From: Rhyacichthys aspro
Lineage: Eukaryota > Chordata > Actinopteri > Gobiiformes > Rhyacichthyidae
Direction: 5' to 3'
Length of the DNA: 64,000 nucleotides
Assembly: GCA_036850595.1 (NCBI GenBank)
Contig: CM072160.1
Coordinates: 15,107,906 to 15,171,905, forward strand
The position numbers and the translations under genes are program-made. Of the stretch, positions 25,181 to 38,031 are shown one piece after another (positions within the stretch are counted from its first letter, which is position 1; each line of letters starts with the position of its first letter). The notes beneath the pieces are model-generated. The model ran no database searches and was not told the DNA's origin. It was given only the letters and a program-made list of their open reading frames with translations.

Positions 25181-28031
25181 AGATTAAACAATTTTCCTCA
25201 AATGCAAGAAAAAAATGCATATTTTCTGTTTAATTATGTGTTGTTTTTTTGTGAAATTGCTTTTCTGACACATATATACTTTATTCTGTCTGATGTGAAC
25301 CAATGAAAACTGATTGCCACAGCGTTTGAAACAATATAATATAATATTATGTATACGTGCAAATAGACATCCCATATACCGTATATTACACTATATCTGT
25401 TAGAGATACAGAGTGTGAAGTGTACAACTATCTTTTCAATACATTAACAAGCAGAACAAACTTCATCATATGTTGTTCAAAAGTTCCCAGGCCACATAAA
25501 TTTCTCATCATCCATCCCAGGGCCACTGGCTGACTGCCTTCACTGAAACAGTTTGTACCAAAGTTTAAACTCCTTTAAACAAAAACACTTTGAGTAATGC
25601 CTTCGTCCACTGAAGTAGTCCTCTTCTCTGAACATCTATCACGGAGAAAGCACTTACATTAGAGTTACATTTCATAATGTTTGGCCAGAACTTTAGGTTT
25701 TCACTTTGCTAAAAGAACATTTTCATTGCTCCGGCATTATAAATCTGCTTGAGTAATAATAATATTGTTAAAGCTGACTTTATAGTGCTTGGACAATGGG
25801 AGGGTCCTTCTGCCTGAGATCCAAGAATTGGACTAACATCTATTGATGGCAGAGGACAAGGTACATTTACATCCAGTGTTTGTATCTAAGCATTAAAAAA
25901 ACATTCGGCCGGATCGATAATAAGATTGCAAGGCTGGGTTTGGGTAATCAGTAAAACATTTTAGCTTTTGGATACATGCTTTTATTACTTTTTTTGATTA
26001 GAAAACTTTCTTCCACTTTTTAATGACCTGTCTAAAGGGGAGCTTTGGGGTTTGTTTCAGTGACATCAGCTAAATGCCACATCAAAAATGATAATGAAAT
26101 GTGTCCTTCTCCTCTATTATTCTAGCATCTTAGAATATAATAGATAGCGGGTAGGTGGGTAATCATTTAACTCTCAAGACGGATGAACTGAAACTCCTGC
26201 ACAGAGACGAGAAGTAGGCGTAAAGCTGGTATAACTGGTTTTTCGAGCATATCACAGAGTGGATTGCAGCACAGCCATAATGCTCATATTATAATCCCAA
26301 TCCCAGCTTTTCCCTCACCAAGGTTGATCAGTGACAAAGGTTGAGACAGAAAGCAACAAGGCTCATTACAGAAAACATCAGATCACTGTGTTGAAGCTTA
26401 AATAACACAGTAAAGATACGATCAATAGCTAATCAAATTTAAAGGGTTATAAATGCATTAAGCCGTTTTGTCATTATGGTTTGTCTGGAGGCTCAATTTT
26501 TCTCATACAAATATTTTATAATCATCTTTAAAAACATTGTTGATAAAAATTGTATTTACTGCTCATTGACTAAAATGATTAACAATGTATGGTATTTATT
26601 GCTAAGCCACTTAATAGAGTGTTTTATATTCTAGTAATGGCCGTAAAGGATTTAATTTCACATTTTATGGCTCTGCTGTTTGCTTGTTAATAAGGTGCTG
26701 GGGCAATTAAGTCGTATAAGCTGCGTGTTGTGTGTGGCAGCATTTTGTTCAATTTAGGTGTATGTAAATCAGCGTGAGAATGGGTTTGTGGTTGGCTGTT
26801 GATTGTCATGGTGATGTATGGGATGAAGAAGGCTTAATAATGGTTAATGATAAGTACTGAATGGTGAATCTTTTGCTTTAAGAGTGTGGTTGTAGTGTTG
26901 ATCAATGACATGAAAAAGCTGTCATGTGTCGGGACCTTGCTTCCTCGTAAGGATAAAATCGACACTCTATAACGAATAGGTAGATTTGGGGTTTTTTGAA
27001 GGTTAGGTTTATCCTGAGGCTGCAAGTCTGTGTTTATAAGACAAAACCACATCTGCCGCTGTGAGACAAGAGAACAGTGTCAGTGGAGCGAAGAGGATGA
27101 AAGGACAGATAAGCCTGTCATAATAAGCCTTCTTTTAGAACCAGTTTAATACACCTCCTCCAAAATAATCTGTCTGACATCTGAACAACAGCCGGAAACA
27201 AAAGGACTAAAGCCGCTGAGAGAAAACATTCAAATAAATATGTTTTGGTGTAGTTTCCCAAATCTGTTCCATTTTTCTGCAAATCCTAGACATGTAGAAT
27301 AATACAGCACGAAGATGTGTGTGATAGCTATGTATGAAAATTCCAAATCCACTAATGCTTTAGTCAATATCAGACTGAAGAAGAAAAAATCAAGATCACA
27401 GTGTATGTGTTGAATGTGTCGCAGCAACTACTTGTTCATATACTTGTTAATGTACAGCCACATACAATACTGTCACTGTTACTGTTATTTTACCGTGTCT
27501 TGAGAGAGAGCACAGTGCAAATGTCACACAATGTACATAACAAAGTGCTACCTCTGCTTTGGTGCCATCATCAACAACGTCAACAATAAACATTACAATT
27601 CCACACAGAGAATAATTCGTCTATGCAGAGGCTGATGATTGTGGATCTGCTCTCTGAACCTCTCTCTGAATGTACTAGTCAATGCGAATTGGTAATATAA
27701 CCCAAAAACACAACTGTGATCCATTCATTTTTAGCCCTGAATCACAGACAGGCATCACCACACATAGAGCTGCACAACACACGCTCACATATGCAGACGC
27801 TAACATGTAGGTCTATATAGGACTAAAGCAAGACTATGACTGACACTAAATGAGAAAGAAACTGTTGTGTATTTTCAATTTAAAAAAATGAATTCTCTAC
27901 GTTCAACAATACAGGCTTGAGATTTCAAAAGTAGACAGTTACAGACAGAGATATCTTTAGAGATAGTAGTGACCTAGCAGGGGCCCCAACTGGAGGCAAC
28001 AGGGGGGCCAAATACACACAGAACTTCATCA

Positions 28032-28047
28032 TTCATTCATTCATTCT
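28032..28047 (-). repeat. (ATTC)n tail remnant
   Basis: Four ATTC units followed by TTCTAC resemble the tail of the LINE-type repeat found at 53889-54180. Too short to classify alone. Confidence 0.3.
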
Positions 28048-29129
28048 TCTACAACTTGGTCATGTTATTTTAATTAAGATCCAGGCACATTGATCATCAT
28101 ACAAAGAGTAGTTTAACGTTTTGTTCATATCATTTTTTTTTTTTTCACATTTCTTCATCTTAGGATTATGCAACCAGTAATTTTTTAATGGTGGTCATCT
28201 TGAAGGGGCACACTTTCCAATTAGAGCCATAAAAATGCCTGCTTTCCCTATTGCCCCTTAAAATAGCTCTGAATTCATGTTCTGTCTCAAAACCTTGTGT
28301 AGAGATATAACTATATAATATAGTTATACGTGTACACTGCCAATAAAACTGGGTCAATGCAGGGTACACCAAAGTTTCATTATCAGACAGAATTAATTTC
28401 GATTCAGAATGACGACTGAGAGATTAAAAGTTAATGTGAACATATTTTAGTTTAGGCTTATGGAAGAGTGAAGACGTGAGCACATTTCCACACTGTTAGT
28501 CACCAAAATGTAAACTCAAATTTGATTAAATCCTAATTATAGTCAAATACTCATTGTGTGATTGAATGGTGCTTATATAGTATAGGCTACTACATGTCGC
28601 CCTCACATACTGCAGGGTCATTCTCTTGTGAATACAGGATGCCGTAACATCGCCCGGAGCTACACACTTCCTAATTACTGTGAGCTGGGAGTTGAGTCCA
28701 GCTGAACGGAGCGTGTCGGTACATACATTTAAACACACAGGTACAACATAAGACACCTTTCACCTCGACACGCCGAGAGAGGCCTGGAAAAACTCCACGG
28801 CTCATTGGCTCTGAAATGACACGCGCACGCACACATACGTGAAGAGGTGCGTGTTTGTATGTTCACACAGATGCTGAACTCATTAGGAGATTCCCAGAGG
28901 GTAGCCACGAACAACAGGTGACTGGACCAATCCGCCTGCCACACTGACCTGGACTGAAAATGGACGGAAACCTACACAATGGTGTCACTGGGTTCGTCAC
29001 CAAAATACATAGGATATTCTGTTTTGATATTGTGTCATTTATGAGCAATTAGCATCCTTTAACGGCATCTCCAAGCTTACTTCTCTCATTTTCTCGTACT
29101 GTAGTTATTATCTGTACTATTTCTTACAC

Positions 29130-29790
29130 GTTTTGTGCTATTTACCCTTTGTACCTGTCTGTTCTTCTCCATCTGGGAGTTGGAGGTGTGGTTTCCCCTT
29201 CTGAGGACAAGAAGTGGAAGTGGTTCCCCTTCTTCTGTGGTTCTCCCTGAGTTTTCTCATTTCTTCCCATCGCTGTTGAGAGACAAGAGTTGTGTCTGAA
29301 ACTACCTCCAGAGTTCTTACACCTTTTCCAAGTTCAAATTCCAGCACTTTTCAAGCACTTTCAAGGTGTGTTTTCATGTAACAGTGGTAAATTACATGTT
29401 GACGTACATATACTGTATGTAGTTTTTTTACAGACCGCAATATGACATTTCCAACTAAAATTGTTTAAATTGTTGAATACTTTGGAGCACAGACAAGGGA
29501 TAGCTCACCCAAAAATTAAACCTGATCAAAAAGATGTTTTATTGGAAGTGTTCGTTCTGTTTGATTCATGTTTTATCCATAATTTGTACTTTTCCTCTTC
29601 GAGCAATCATTGAAACAGCAACCAATTACTCACTAAGATTGTGTTGCTTTAATAATAATGCACAACCAGAATTTCAAGCACTTTCAAGCACTTTATCCAC
29701 AATTCTAAGACTTTTACAACTTTGAAAACACTATATTAAAAAAGCATTTTCAGGGATTTCAGGCACCCATACGGACCCTGTACCAACCCT
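29130..29790 (-). repeat. Diffuse dispersed repeat with CAAGCACTTTCAAG motifs
   Basis: The words TTTCAAGCACTTTCAAG occur near 29350 and again near 29672-29690. The segment closes with TTTCAGGCACCCATACGGAC and CCTGTACC. This resembles a common fish repeat read on the minus strand (GGTACAGGGT...GTGCTTGAAA). No terminal inverted repeat or target duplication could be defined, so borders are approximate. Confidence 0.35.
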
Positions 29791-32771
29791 TCAATCACGA
29801 TATAAGGCTACATATACTGTATATAGTGGACTCAATTAGTGAACGGTTTGACTCTACAACTGTTTTTTTCTGTCTCTGTCAATCATGTGATGCAGCCGTA
29901 TACATAAACCGCCATCTGCCAGACTAAGTATGGACACAGAATTGGTCAAACCCCTTTCAAAAATTCAAACAAATAAGCTGTTCTGTTTTCATCCAAAATC
30001 AACTACTACTTTCTAGTCAATAAAAATTCTAATACCTTTACAAAATCACTACAGTGACTAGGGAGTGGTTTTGGACTCAGACATGGGTCTCTTTCTGCTG
30101 TGGAACTCTACAGCTTGCAGTTTGAGTGTGTTTATGTGTACAATAAAGGCATTAATTGAAATTTTATTTTGTGGATGCATTGTTAAAAGGTTGCACTCCA
30201 AACATAAGAAGAAGGTGAATCGTTAGTTTATAAGAAACATCTGCGGCCCAACTGAGTGAACATGTAGTAGCTCAAGTTCTTCACTCGACAAAGTAACAAC
30301 GAAAGATAAACACGGCAGAATCAAACAACAATTCAAATTTTGGATATGAAACTCAGCAGCTCAGGCTCGTCTGTACTCACAAGGATTTAACCATCTCTTT
30401 ACTCACTGTCACTCTCATGTTTGACTATTTATCACATCTTGCAAGAATAGAATGACGAGTTAATTGCATTATGGCTGCCAGATTCTTGTCGGTGCTGTAA
30501 GTAAATACACTGGTCACGTCTCTGTCGGCCAAAGCTAATCCCCCTTCTCCTGACATTAAGCTAAATGATGGATGGATGAAGCTCTGTGAGACAGAAAGGA
30601 CCAAAAAAAAAAAAGAATATGCAGAGAAAATATGACAAAAATGAAAAAAAAAGAGCTAACTGTGCTCTTTGGCCGATTCCCCTATGACTAGCGATGTCCG
30701 AGCACATCTGATGTCAAGTGTCTGCACAAACCTTGGCATTTGCAGGCAGACATTTCTACCTTTAGGAAGCATGACTGGGTTTTTGAATATATTCTTGCCC
30801 GGGCACATGCTTTAATCACATTTGGAAACATCCAATCACTTGTAAATCACTAGTTTATGGCACTAACTGGGGTTATTTATTACATACACAGCCTTCCTGC
30901 ATGACTAATGTCTTCCTGATTGTACAATTGATGCACACTTAAGCAACGCTATAAATATAGACTACAAAATCCAAAAGAAAGCCTCTATTGTCTGCATTCA
31001 AGCCTGGGTCGGTGTCAATGATATGTCTTATTGTGAATTTGCTTGCTGCCTCTCACAGTCTCGTCTTCAAACACTTTCAGTTTGACTTTCCCATCACTTG
31101 ATAAATGAAATAAAAGAGGAAGTAGATTCTAATTTTAGTGCACTGTTCAAAAAACTGATAATGAATGAACCAGAGAACTACAGAAAAGGGACTAAATCTG
31201 GCGCTACTTCTGTTCATCGCAGTCTGACATTATTGTGATATAACACTCCCAATTACATCATTACATCTCTCCAAACTGCAAATGCCTTGTATAGAAAAAA
31301 ATAGAGCCAACGTAGAAGAATCAAGCCATAATCTCTACCTTTTTGACTGTGTCGGACAATAGCCGTGTCAATTAGATGCATTTTACCGGTGTCTACATGC
31401 TCTGCTTCAAGGTTCGAGGACACTCAAGAACTGTGACAGGCCCCGTCAGTGATGCTGTTGAAAACAGCGCCTTTTTAAATTAGTGCTTGACAAGTTTGCC
31501 TCGAGGAAAATCCGCACCACCACGAAAACAAACCCATACGTCGAGGTTAGACTGTAATACGCCCGAGGGAAGAGCGGATTCCATATTCAGGCAGATACAG
31601 GCAGCGAATGTACACTCGCAAAGTACACGGCCCGGTATTTAGCACTTTGCCATTGTGCAGAATTTCATTTTTATCTCGTTATTACAGGCCTCGGAAGTTT
31701 TAGTGCAGCGAAATGAGGAGTAAGTGTGAGCACACGCGTGGCCGTGATCCCGGCAGCGATGTATGTGCCTCGTAGCCATCTTTATGTGTGCTTACTAATT
31801 CATTCCCCGGGAGCATATGCCTTTGAAGCCGAGCAGGGTTGTCTAATAGCTTTTAATTTTAATTAATTTCCTCTCTCTATTAATAACCTATATCATTCCC
31901 TAAGTGGTTCTAAGTTTTGGAGGTGCTGCATTGCTCATTAGCCAATTGCTTGTTAATGGGAGGGTGCATATCCAGCAGAAAGTGCAAGTTGGCAAGGTCG
32001 GCGCGTAAAAGTAGCTTATTGTATAAAGAAAACGAAAAGTTAGAAATATTAAAACTAGCCTGTAGAGCGATTTATTTGAGTGCAAAGGCAGTTTGTGAAT
32101 AGCTCTTTTGCTTTAACTGCTGTGTGTAGCAACTTGGCATTTTACAGTGTTGGATAAATCACTTTGAAATTTACTTACTGAAATGACTTCAAACATAATG
32201 CCTGTCTGAGGAGTTTGCCTCTGGCTTACACAAAGCAATCTATTGAATCATTTCTGGCAAACCAATTTCAGGATTTACCTATTAAACCCGTTTACAAGTG
32301 CAATCACGCAATGTGTGTTCTGGCAGGAAAGGAACAGTTTATTTAGGATGGAGGAGAAATTGGCAGAGAGGAAACAGCAGACAAAGAAGCTTTTATCTTG
32401 TGTTTGATCATTAATATAACATGTCCCGTTACTTTTATTTATGATTCTAAAGTGAAGCTGTGCTATTAAAGATGTCACCAGTGCAGTCTGTCAGCTGTTT
32501 CCCACCAGAGCTCACTAAAAAGGATCTTTCCTCCCTGCGTTAAGGCTCCTGGTGGGTTTCCTCTTCTGTGTCTCTCCGCGCACTAACAGGGCTTTCCTCC
32601 TAAATGTTTCCTCTCTGGCGTATTTCCTTGTTAAACTGTCTCACTCTCCCCAGCATCTTGTTCACGCACAGAGCACACGCGACGAGCGGGAGCGCGCACC
32701 ACTCATTTGGAGAAAGTTTGAGGCGCCGACTTTGTAAGCTCAGTGGAGGCGCGACAGAAAGTGGAACAAAT

Positions 32772-32792
32772 ATGCGCGATATTTCCCACTGA
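32772..32792 (+). other. Upstream ORF 1 (6 codons)
   Basis: ATG with A at -3, encoding MRDISH then TGA. It is in the leader only if transcription starts upstream of it. A leaky-scanning or reinitiation effect on pdgfd translation is possible but inferred. Confidence 0.35.
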
Positions 32793-32856
32793 CTGGACAG
32801 AATTTATTTAGTGCACATTGATAAGAAGCAGGGCGCCTGTAATCTTATATCTGGCC

Positions 32857-32892
32857 ATGAACGGAGCTATATTATCTCCCACCTGCACTTAG
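32857..32892 (+). other. Upstream ORF 2 (11 codons)
   Basis: ATG with G at -3 and A at +4, encoding MNGAILSPTCT then TAG. It ends 175 nt before the pdgfd start codon, a distance that allows reinitiation. Its presence in the mRNA depends on the unknown transcription start. Confidence 0.4.
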
Positions 32893-33067
32893 TTTGACGG
32901 AGCAGTACTCTGGATAACTTCAAAAGGAGGACGGCGCGCGTTTGGACAGTGTGGCGCAACATTCTGGTGGAAAATAAGGCAGTCTTTGTCAACGAGCGTT
33001 TCTGTAATCGTTTCAATCAAGCGGGTGAACACGTCGATCAACAAGTGGTCCAGAGTTTGCCGTCACC

Positions 33068-33185
33068 ATGAGCGGACTCGCGCACTTCAACATGTGGATG
33101 CTTTTATTGTTGTGCGCTTCAAGTGAAGTGGCGAGGGCTCAGGTCGCCAACGCAAAAGTGATGAGAGGCAACGTCAGGAGAGACG
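33068..33185 (+). CDS. pdgfd: pdgfd exon 1: signal peptide and N-terminus of platelet-derived growth factor D
   Basis: PDGF-D is a secreted growth factor that signals mainly through PDGFR-beta after proteolytic removal of its CUB domain. This exon encodes residues 1-39 plus the first base of codon 40. The ATG sits in CGTCACCATGA, a fair Kozak context, and is the first ATG after the upstream ORFs. Residues 9-17 (MWMLLLLCA) form the hydrophobic core of a signal peptide; cleavage after ARA at residue 24 is likely. The end, KVMRGNVRRD, matches the RRD-ending segment of vertebrate PDGF-D that precedes the CUB domain. The donor is GACG|GTAAGA, leaving phase 1. The call rests on the phase-compatible joining to exons 2 and 3, which are unmistakable; exon 1 alone would be only suggestive. 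Confidence 0.85.
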
Positions 33186-36124
33186 GTAAGACCTCTTTAT
33201 CTTTGAGGCTGGGTTGTTAATTCTGAGAGTATGAATATTTACTTTTAGGAAGAATGAAAATACGAACTCTGACTTACATAGGTTAAAAAATAACAAATTA
33301 AAGCTTATTTGACACAACTTATCTTGCCATCTTTAGCTTTTATACTAATATTACAGCCATAACTTCAACAAAGTCCATATTATATTCAAAGCCAGCTCCT
33401 GTCATGATAGACAATCTATGCAACAAGCTGCTACAATGGGGTTATCACAGTTTAAACTACCCTGAAACCTTATCTTTTACCTTTTTCTTGCTTTTGTTGA
33501 CCCCAAACGATTGACCTGGGTCCAACTTGGCACTGGATTGATGTTGGTTTAATTCTTGACATCTACAAAGTAAGCACAAAGCCACTCTAAGCCAGTACTT
33601 AGAAGGGGAAGTTACCGTAACTTGTATTGCTCTTAACAACAGCATGTAGTGAATGTACTGTACACAACAAGATGCAACAGTAGGTTTTGACAATAGTTTC
33701 CCGCTTTAACCTCATAAAGTCACCCCATGTTTCCACTGCCCCCGAGGCTAGAGTCATGGCCCTACAATTACACCTACAGACACACACTCTGCTGCAGGGT
33801 TTGTTTTGGCAGACACCTGAAAATACCACTGTATTAAGTTCGACCTGGACGGCCGCCCCAAAGCCTTTTCACCTCACCAAATTACCTCAGAATAACACCG
33901 AGGTCTGACACACAGTGAGCAGTATCCCATATTTCAGTGACCTCTTCAGGTAACGGATCTCACTTTAGCCATTCATTCACCGGGAAAACATCCAATATGC
34001 CAATTTGACGTATTTGCTTTAGTCCATATAACGCAAAATCATTTCTGTTCCAAGTAGCGTTTTAGGGCACAGGCTGTTCACTGGCTTTTTCTGATCAAAA
34101 ATTCACGAGAGGTAATGTAATTGTCTAATTGTTGCACATATCCCTGAGCTGTCTCCACTTGCCATCTGGCAGACGTCTGGAAAATGTTGAAACTCCTTGC
34201 CACAATTGGCTTTGTGCCCTCCAACTCAGAAGACTGTCATTTCAACAATGGACTGTTTAATGTTTCTATATCAAAGACACTAGACCCGGCGCTAGCAACG
34301 AGGGCCTCTTTGAAAAGTTGAACTCGACTCCGGCGGCTTCTCAAATCAAAAACATCACATTCAATTCTCATTTATTACTTTGATCTACAAAACGACAAGA
34401 GGCACTGAATGAGAGTTGAGACTTTTTGAATTCTTGACCCAGTAATGTGCATTTTTACTAGGCTTATGTGCAACCTGAGCGCTGAGTTTGGTGATTTGAT
34501 TGACTGGCGCTGATTGACTGCGTTTCCATGCGCAGGAGTGACCCTCCAGCTGAAATGGGCTTAGCGGAGTTGGCTTGTCCATTTAGCGCTGCTCGCGTCT
34601 CCGTGCGTGTCCCCGGTGTGTATGCCAGTGCTCTGACAGTAGGTCTTAACTCATACCAGGAATTCACCCCAAAGGCTTTTCCCTCCTGTGTTTGTTCAGC
34701 ACTTTGCTCCGTCTATTCTCCTTCCATTGAAGTGTGTCAGTGTGTGTTAAAAGGTTAGAGGGGGTGGGTATGACTCTGGGACACTGAATGCGGCGGGCTT
34801 ATGCAAGTAGAGAAATATGTACTCCCACATGCAGGTACAGACAGAACCACTCATACAGGCCAGGAGTTAGAACTCAACAGTTTAGCACTATTAAGGTGTT
34901 CTGGTAACATGGTTATAGAGTTATTGGTAGCATCAAATACTAACTGCACAAATGTAGGGTGAGCATATTCTCAGAGCTTCAAATTGGGACTTTTTTCCTA
35001 CAAACCCATTGGCAGGTGAAAAAAATATGTTATAGGCCTATGTTTAAAACAATGGTAATTTCATTGTTTTATATTAACAGTAAACCCAAATGAAGAACTC
35101 ATTTATGCATGAAACATTACTAAGTAACTAAAAAAATCCATGGCCTTTTCAGACAATAATCTAAATACACTAAAGACCCACATGTCCCCAATGACGGTGA
35201 ATATATTTAGAGACAATAATGCTTGTGGACAGTGATTGGTTGTTGCAAAAATGGGGACAATAGGGACAGGCCTGTTCAAAACTAGGACATATGAATGTTT
35301 TTACAGATATTTGTTGGGACAGGGAGTGTGACAGTGGGACACATGGTCACCTACACAAATGCAAAAAATGAAGCTAATGTGGAAAATCTTGGCTTGGACA
35401 ATAGACCCTTTCTTCAAGTGATGTCTTCAAATGTCCACATTTTGATGATAGAAGTAGCAGAGTAAACTGAAACCAATAAAAAACCTGTGTTTACTCGACA
35501 AAAATAGTTGTGTATATGGTCGCACAAATTGACAGAAACAGGTTTTTTGCAGGTGAACAGTACATAAAAGGCTTTTTTACCAAAGAAGAGTGAACAATCA
35601 GGCCCCTGTATATTGGGCCACTCAGTTCTATTTTCTACTGACGCTATCTTTTGAAGTAGAATTTTTAGGTGTAGGTTTATCATAATAAAATAAAGATAAC
35701 ATAATAAAAAAATAGCACATTGCAGCTAAATATCAAGCCACTCTAACATTAAAAACATGCAGTTCTTTCGCTGCCATTTGCCAAAACCATTTTTATGCAC
35801 AATTGTTGGTGGCTAATGTTCATTTGTCAAAAAAAATTGAGATGGTCTTGAGATGACAATATCTACATGTGACAGTAATAATTCACAATATAATAAAATG
35901 TATAAGAACCATCAGTGCATAACTTTTCGTTCTCTGTCCTGTAGACTTGGGGGAAAACGGCTTTTTACGGCTTTTACCTGAAACAGAAAGCGTAGTTGGC
36001 TGCACTAATAACACAGTAACAAGGGCTCCTTCCACAGTCAGCCACTGGTGAACTGCCCTCAGCAATGAATGGTCGTGTTTAAGGGTTGTCTCCCTGTAAA
36101 TGTCAGCCTTGCGATTAACTGGCA

Positions 36125-36205
36125 ATTATCCGGAGTCACCTCGTGCACCGACGTCAGCTGTGATAGGCTCCAGCCGCAGTATGAAAGGTACAAAGAATGA
36201 ATAAA
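36125..36205 (+). repeat. LINE/SINE-type 3' tail fragment
   Basis: Contains GTGATAGGCTCCAGCC followed by an AATGAATAAA-like tail, the reverse complement of the GGAGCCTATCCCAGC block at 53950. Only the terminal part is preserved. Confidence 0.5.
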
Positions 36206-38006
36206 CATATACAAAGACAATACAAAACAGTGATAGATTATTTACTTGTTGAGCTGGAGTATTGATTGCAGGCCTAATGTTCTAAACAGCCAACATAATT
36301 CTTACCAGTGTAGGCTGGCAGACAGCTTAAAATACACATATTTCACTGTGATGTCTTATCAGTCGGTGCCTCACTACAAATCTTTACATCTTTGACACTC
36401 TTCTCTTTCAGTTTCTCTCTTATTTCTCATTTCTCTGTTTATCTTCCTGTCCTCCACCATCTGTTTCAGCTCTTTTTTAATCAAAACCTATTTCACCCTG
36501 CTGGCTCTCTGAGCAAATATAATGTGGCAAACAGTGTGACCGTCACACTCGATCTTACAGTGCACTCGGAACACAAAGGCACCTGCACGAGGACAAATCA
36601 TTTAGTCAGTGTTTGTGAAGCCGCAGACATTTGATCACCTTCTGTGCATATACTCTGACAATTTCCTGAAAAAAATGAGACATGATTCAACTAAAGCTTG
36701 TGCAGGGAGGCTCTAGTGGTGGTTTGACCCAATGGGAAGGCCCTTCACCTTGTCTGAGAGCTTCAAGTGTCCTCAACTGTGATAGAACCAAGCCACAGCT
36801 GCGAAGCACTGAGAAAATGTTACTGTCAGCTTTGCATTTTGCTAAACAGAGACTGCATTTAAGGAAACAGTTGGGATTTTGTGGTGCATCCATACTACAA
36901 TATTTTGCGCACATATAACATGATAGAGATAAAGTTTTTTTGTGTTTATTGCATAATGGGATGGTTCTTATATTTGTAAAGCTCCAAATGATCAAGATTG
37001 ATTAGAAAGAGGCCCTACTCACGGATTTAAGATAGAACCAAGATTACTTTGACTAGTGGGCTTTTAACACCGACAGAGCAGCAGACTAATATGTAACTAA
37101 TGATGAAAGTTTTTTGCCAGATTTTACCCACAATTCCCAAACAGTCAAAGTCTGCTCTAGTTGGGGACATCTGCATGGCTAGTTGGCACAAAAATCTGCA
37201 AGTGTGTGAGAGGAAACAGACCCTCCCGACCTCAGTCAAACATGTTTGAATTTTTTGAGGCGAATCTGGATGCAATCGAGTAGTGTGAACTCATTACTGA
37301 CCCAACTGTAAACACGTGCTGCCGACAGCCAATGAAAAAGAGAGGGCGGGACACAGGTAAAAGGGAAAAAAACGACGATGGCAAAATGCGCCACCAATTA
37401 GTATATTTTAAACTGTCGCCTCACAAGAGTTTGATGCGTTCAGTTGGCTTTGGTCGTCTGGGATTCCTTAATAGGCGCATTCAAAATCTGAAAGAGTGAA
37501 AGTTGTGTTGTGTGTCCCCAGTTTTACACACCAAAAATGCTATGTACTACCTTTAAGTCAAAGTAATGGCTGGTACTTTGCCAAATCAGATTGTGGCTCC
37601 CCTATGAGCAGTGTGACACATTATTCGTGAATCCACTTTACATCCATGCATTTGTGACATACTATTATGCTATAAGAGCTGATGTTTGTTTCTATAGGGA
37701 GACACTGTGGTGATAAAATGATGTGTTGTTTCATCTGCTGACAACTGAACGTTACATCGAGGTATTCTCCCTTTTGCAAGTTTAAAATGTGCAGTTGTTA
37801 TGTGTACTTGTTTCTTACTTTGGGATGCCTAATGCTGGTTTTCCCCTGGCCATGACACAGTAACCCCTGATCATTTCAGACTGCGTCTCCTAAGACAAGC
37901 TGCAAATGATTTCCAGCCTGCCTTTTTTCTTCTCTTCCTATGTGTCCCAGCTGAATAAGGGCGAGGAGTGTCAAAGAGGTTATTGGAATTCATGAGTCAG
38001 ACACAC

Positions 38007-38031
38007 ACACACACACAGAGAGAGAGACAGG
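38007..38031. repeat. (AC)n(AG)n compound microsatellite
   Basis: A run of AC units directly followed by a run of AG units. Confidence 0.85.

Larger units (their letters stand above)
20458..32519. other. Intergenic upstream region of pdgfd, no gene seen
   Basis: No exon is supported over about 12 kb. It contains two copies of an unnamed dispersed repeat (22975-23290 and 25025-25180), a second diffuse repeat (29130-29790), an ATTC-tail remnant (28032-28047) and A-rich tracts near 21492-21506 and 30604-30652. The last kilobase before the promoter is rich in TAAT words and may hold regulatory DNA. Confidence 0.55.
32520..33067 (+). promoter_or_regulatory. pdgfd: Putative promoter and 5' leader of pdgfd
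   Basis: GC and CpG density rise locally (for example GACGAGCGGGAGCGCGC near 32682 and GGACGGCGCGCG near 32930) relative to the AT-rich flanks, as expected of a CpG-type vertebrate promoter. No convincing TATA box sits at a definable distance and the transcription start cannot be placed. Two complete short upstream ORFs lie in the likely leader (32772-32792 and 32857-32892). No further ATG occurs between the second one and the pdgfd start codon. Confidence 0.5.

Noticed and set aside
37020..37560. Another TTAA-type MITE ending TATGTACTACCTTTAA
   Set aside because: The right end resembles such elements, but no matching left terminal repeat with TTAA was found.
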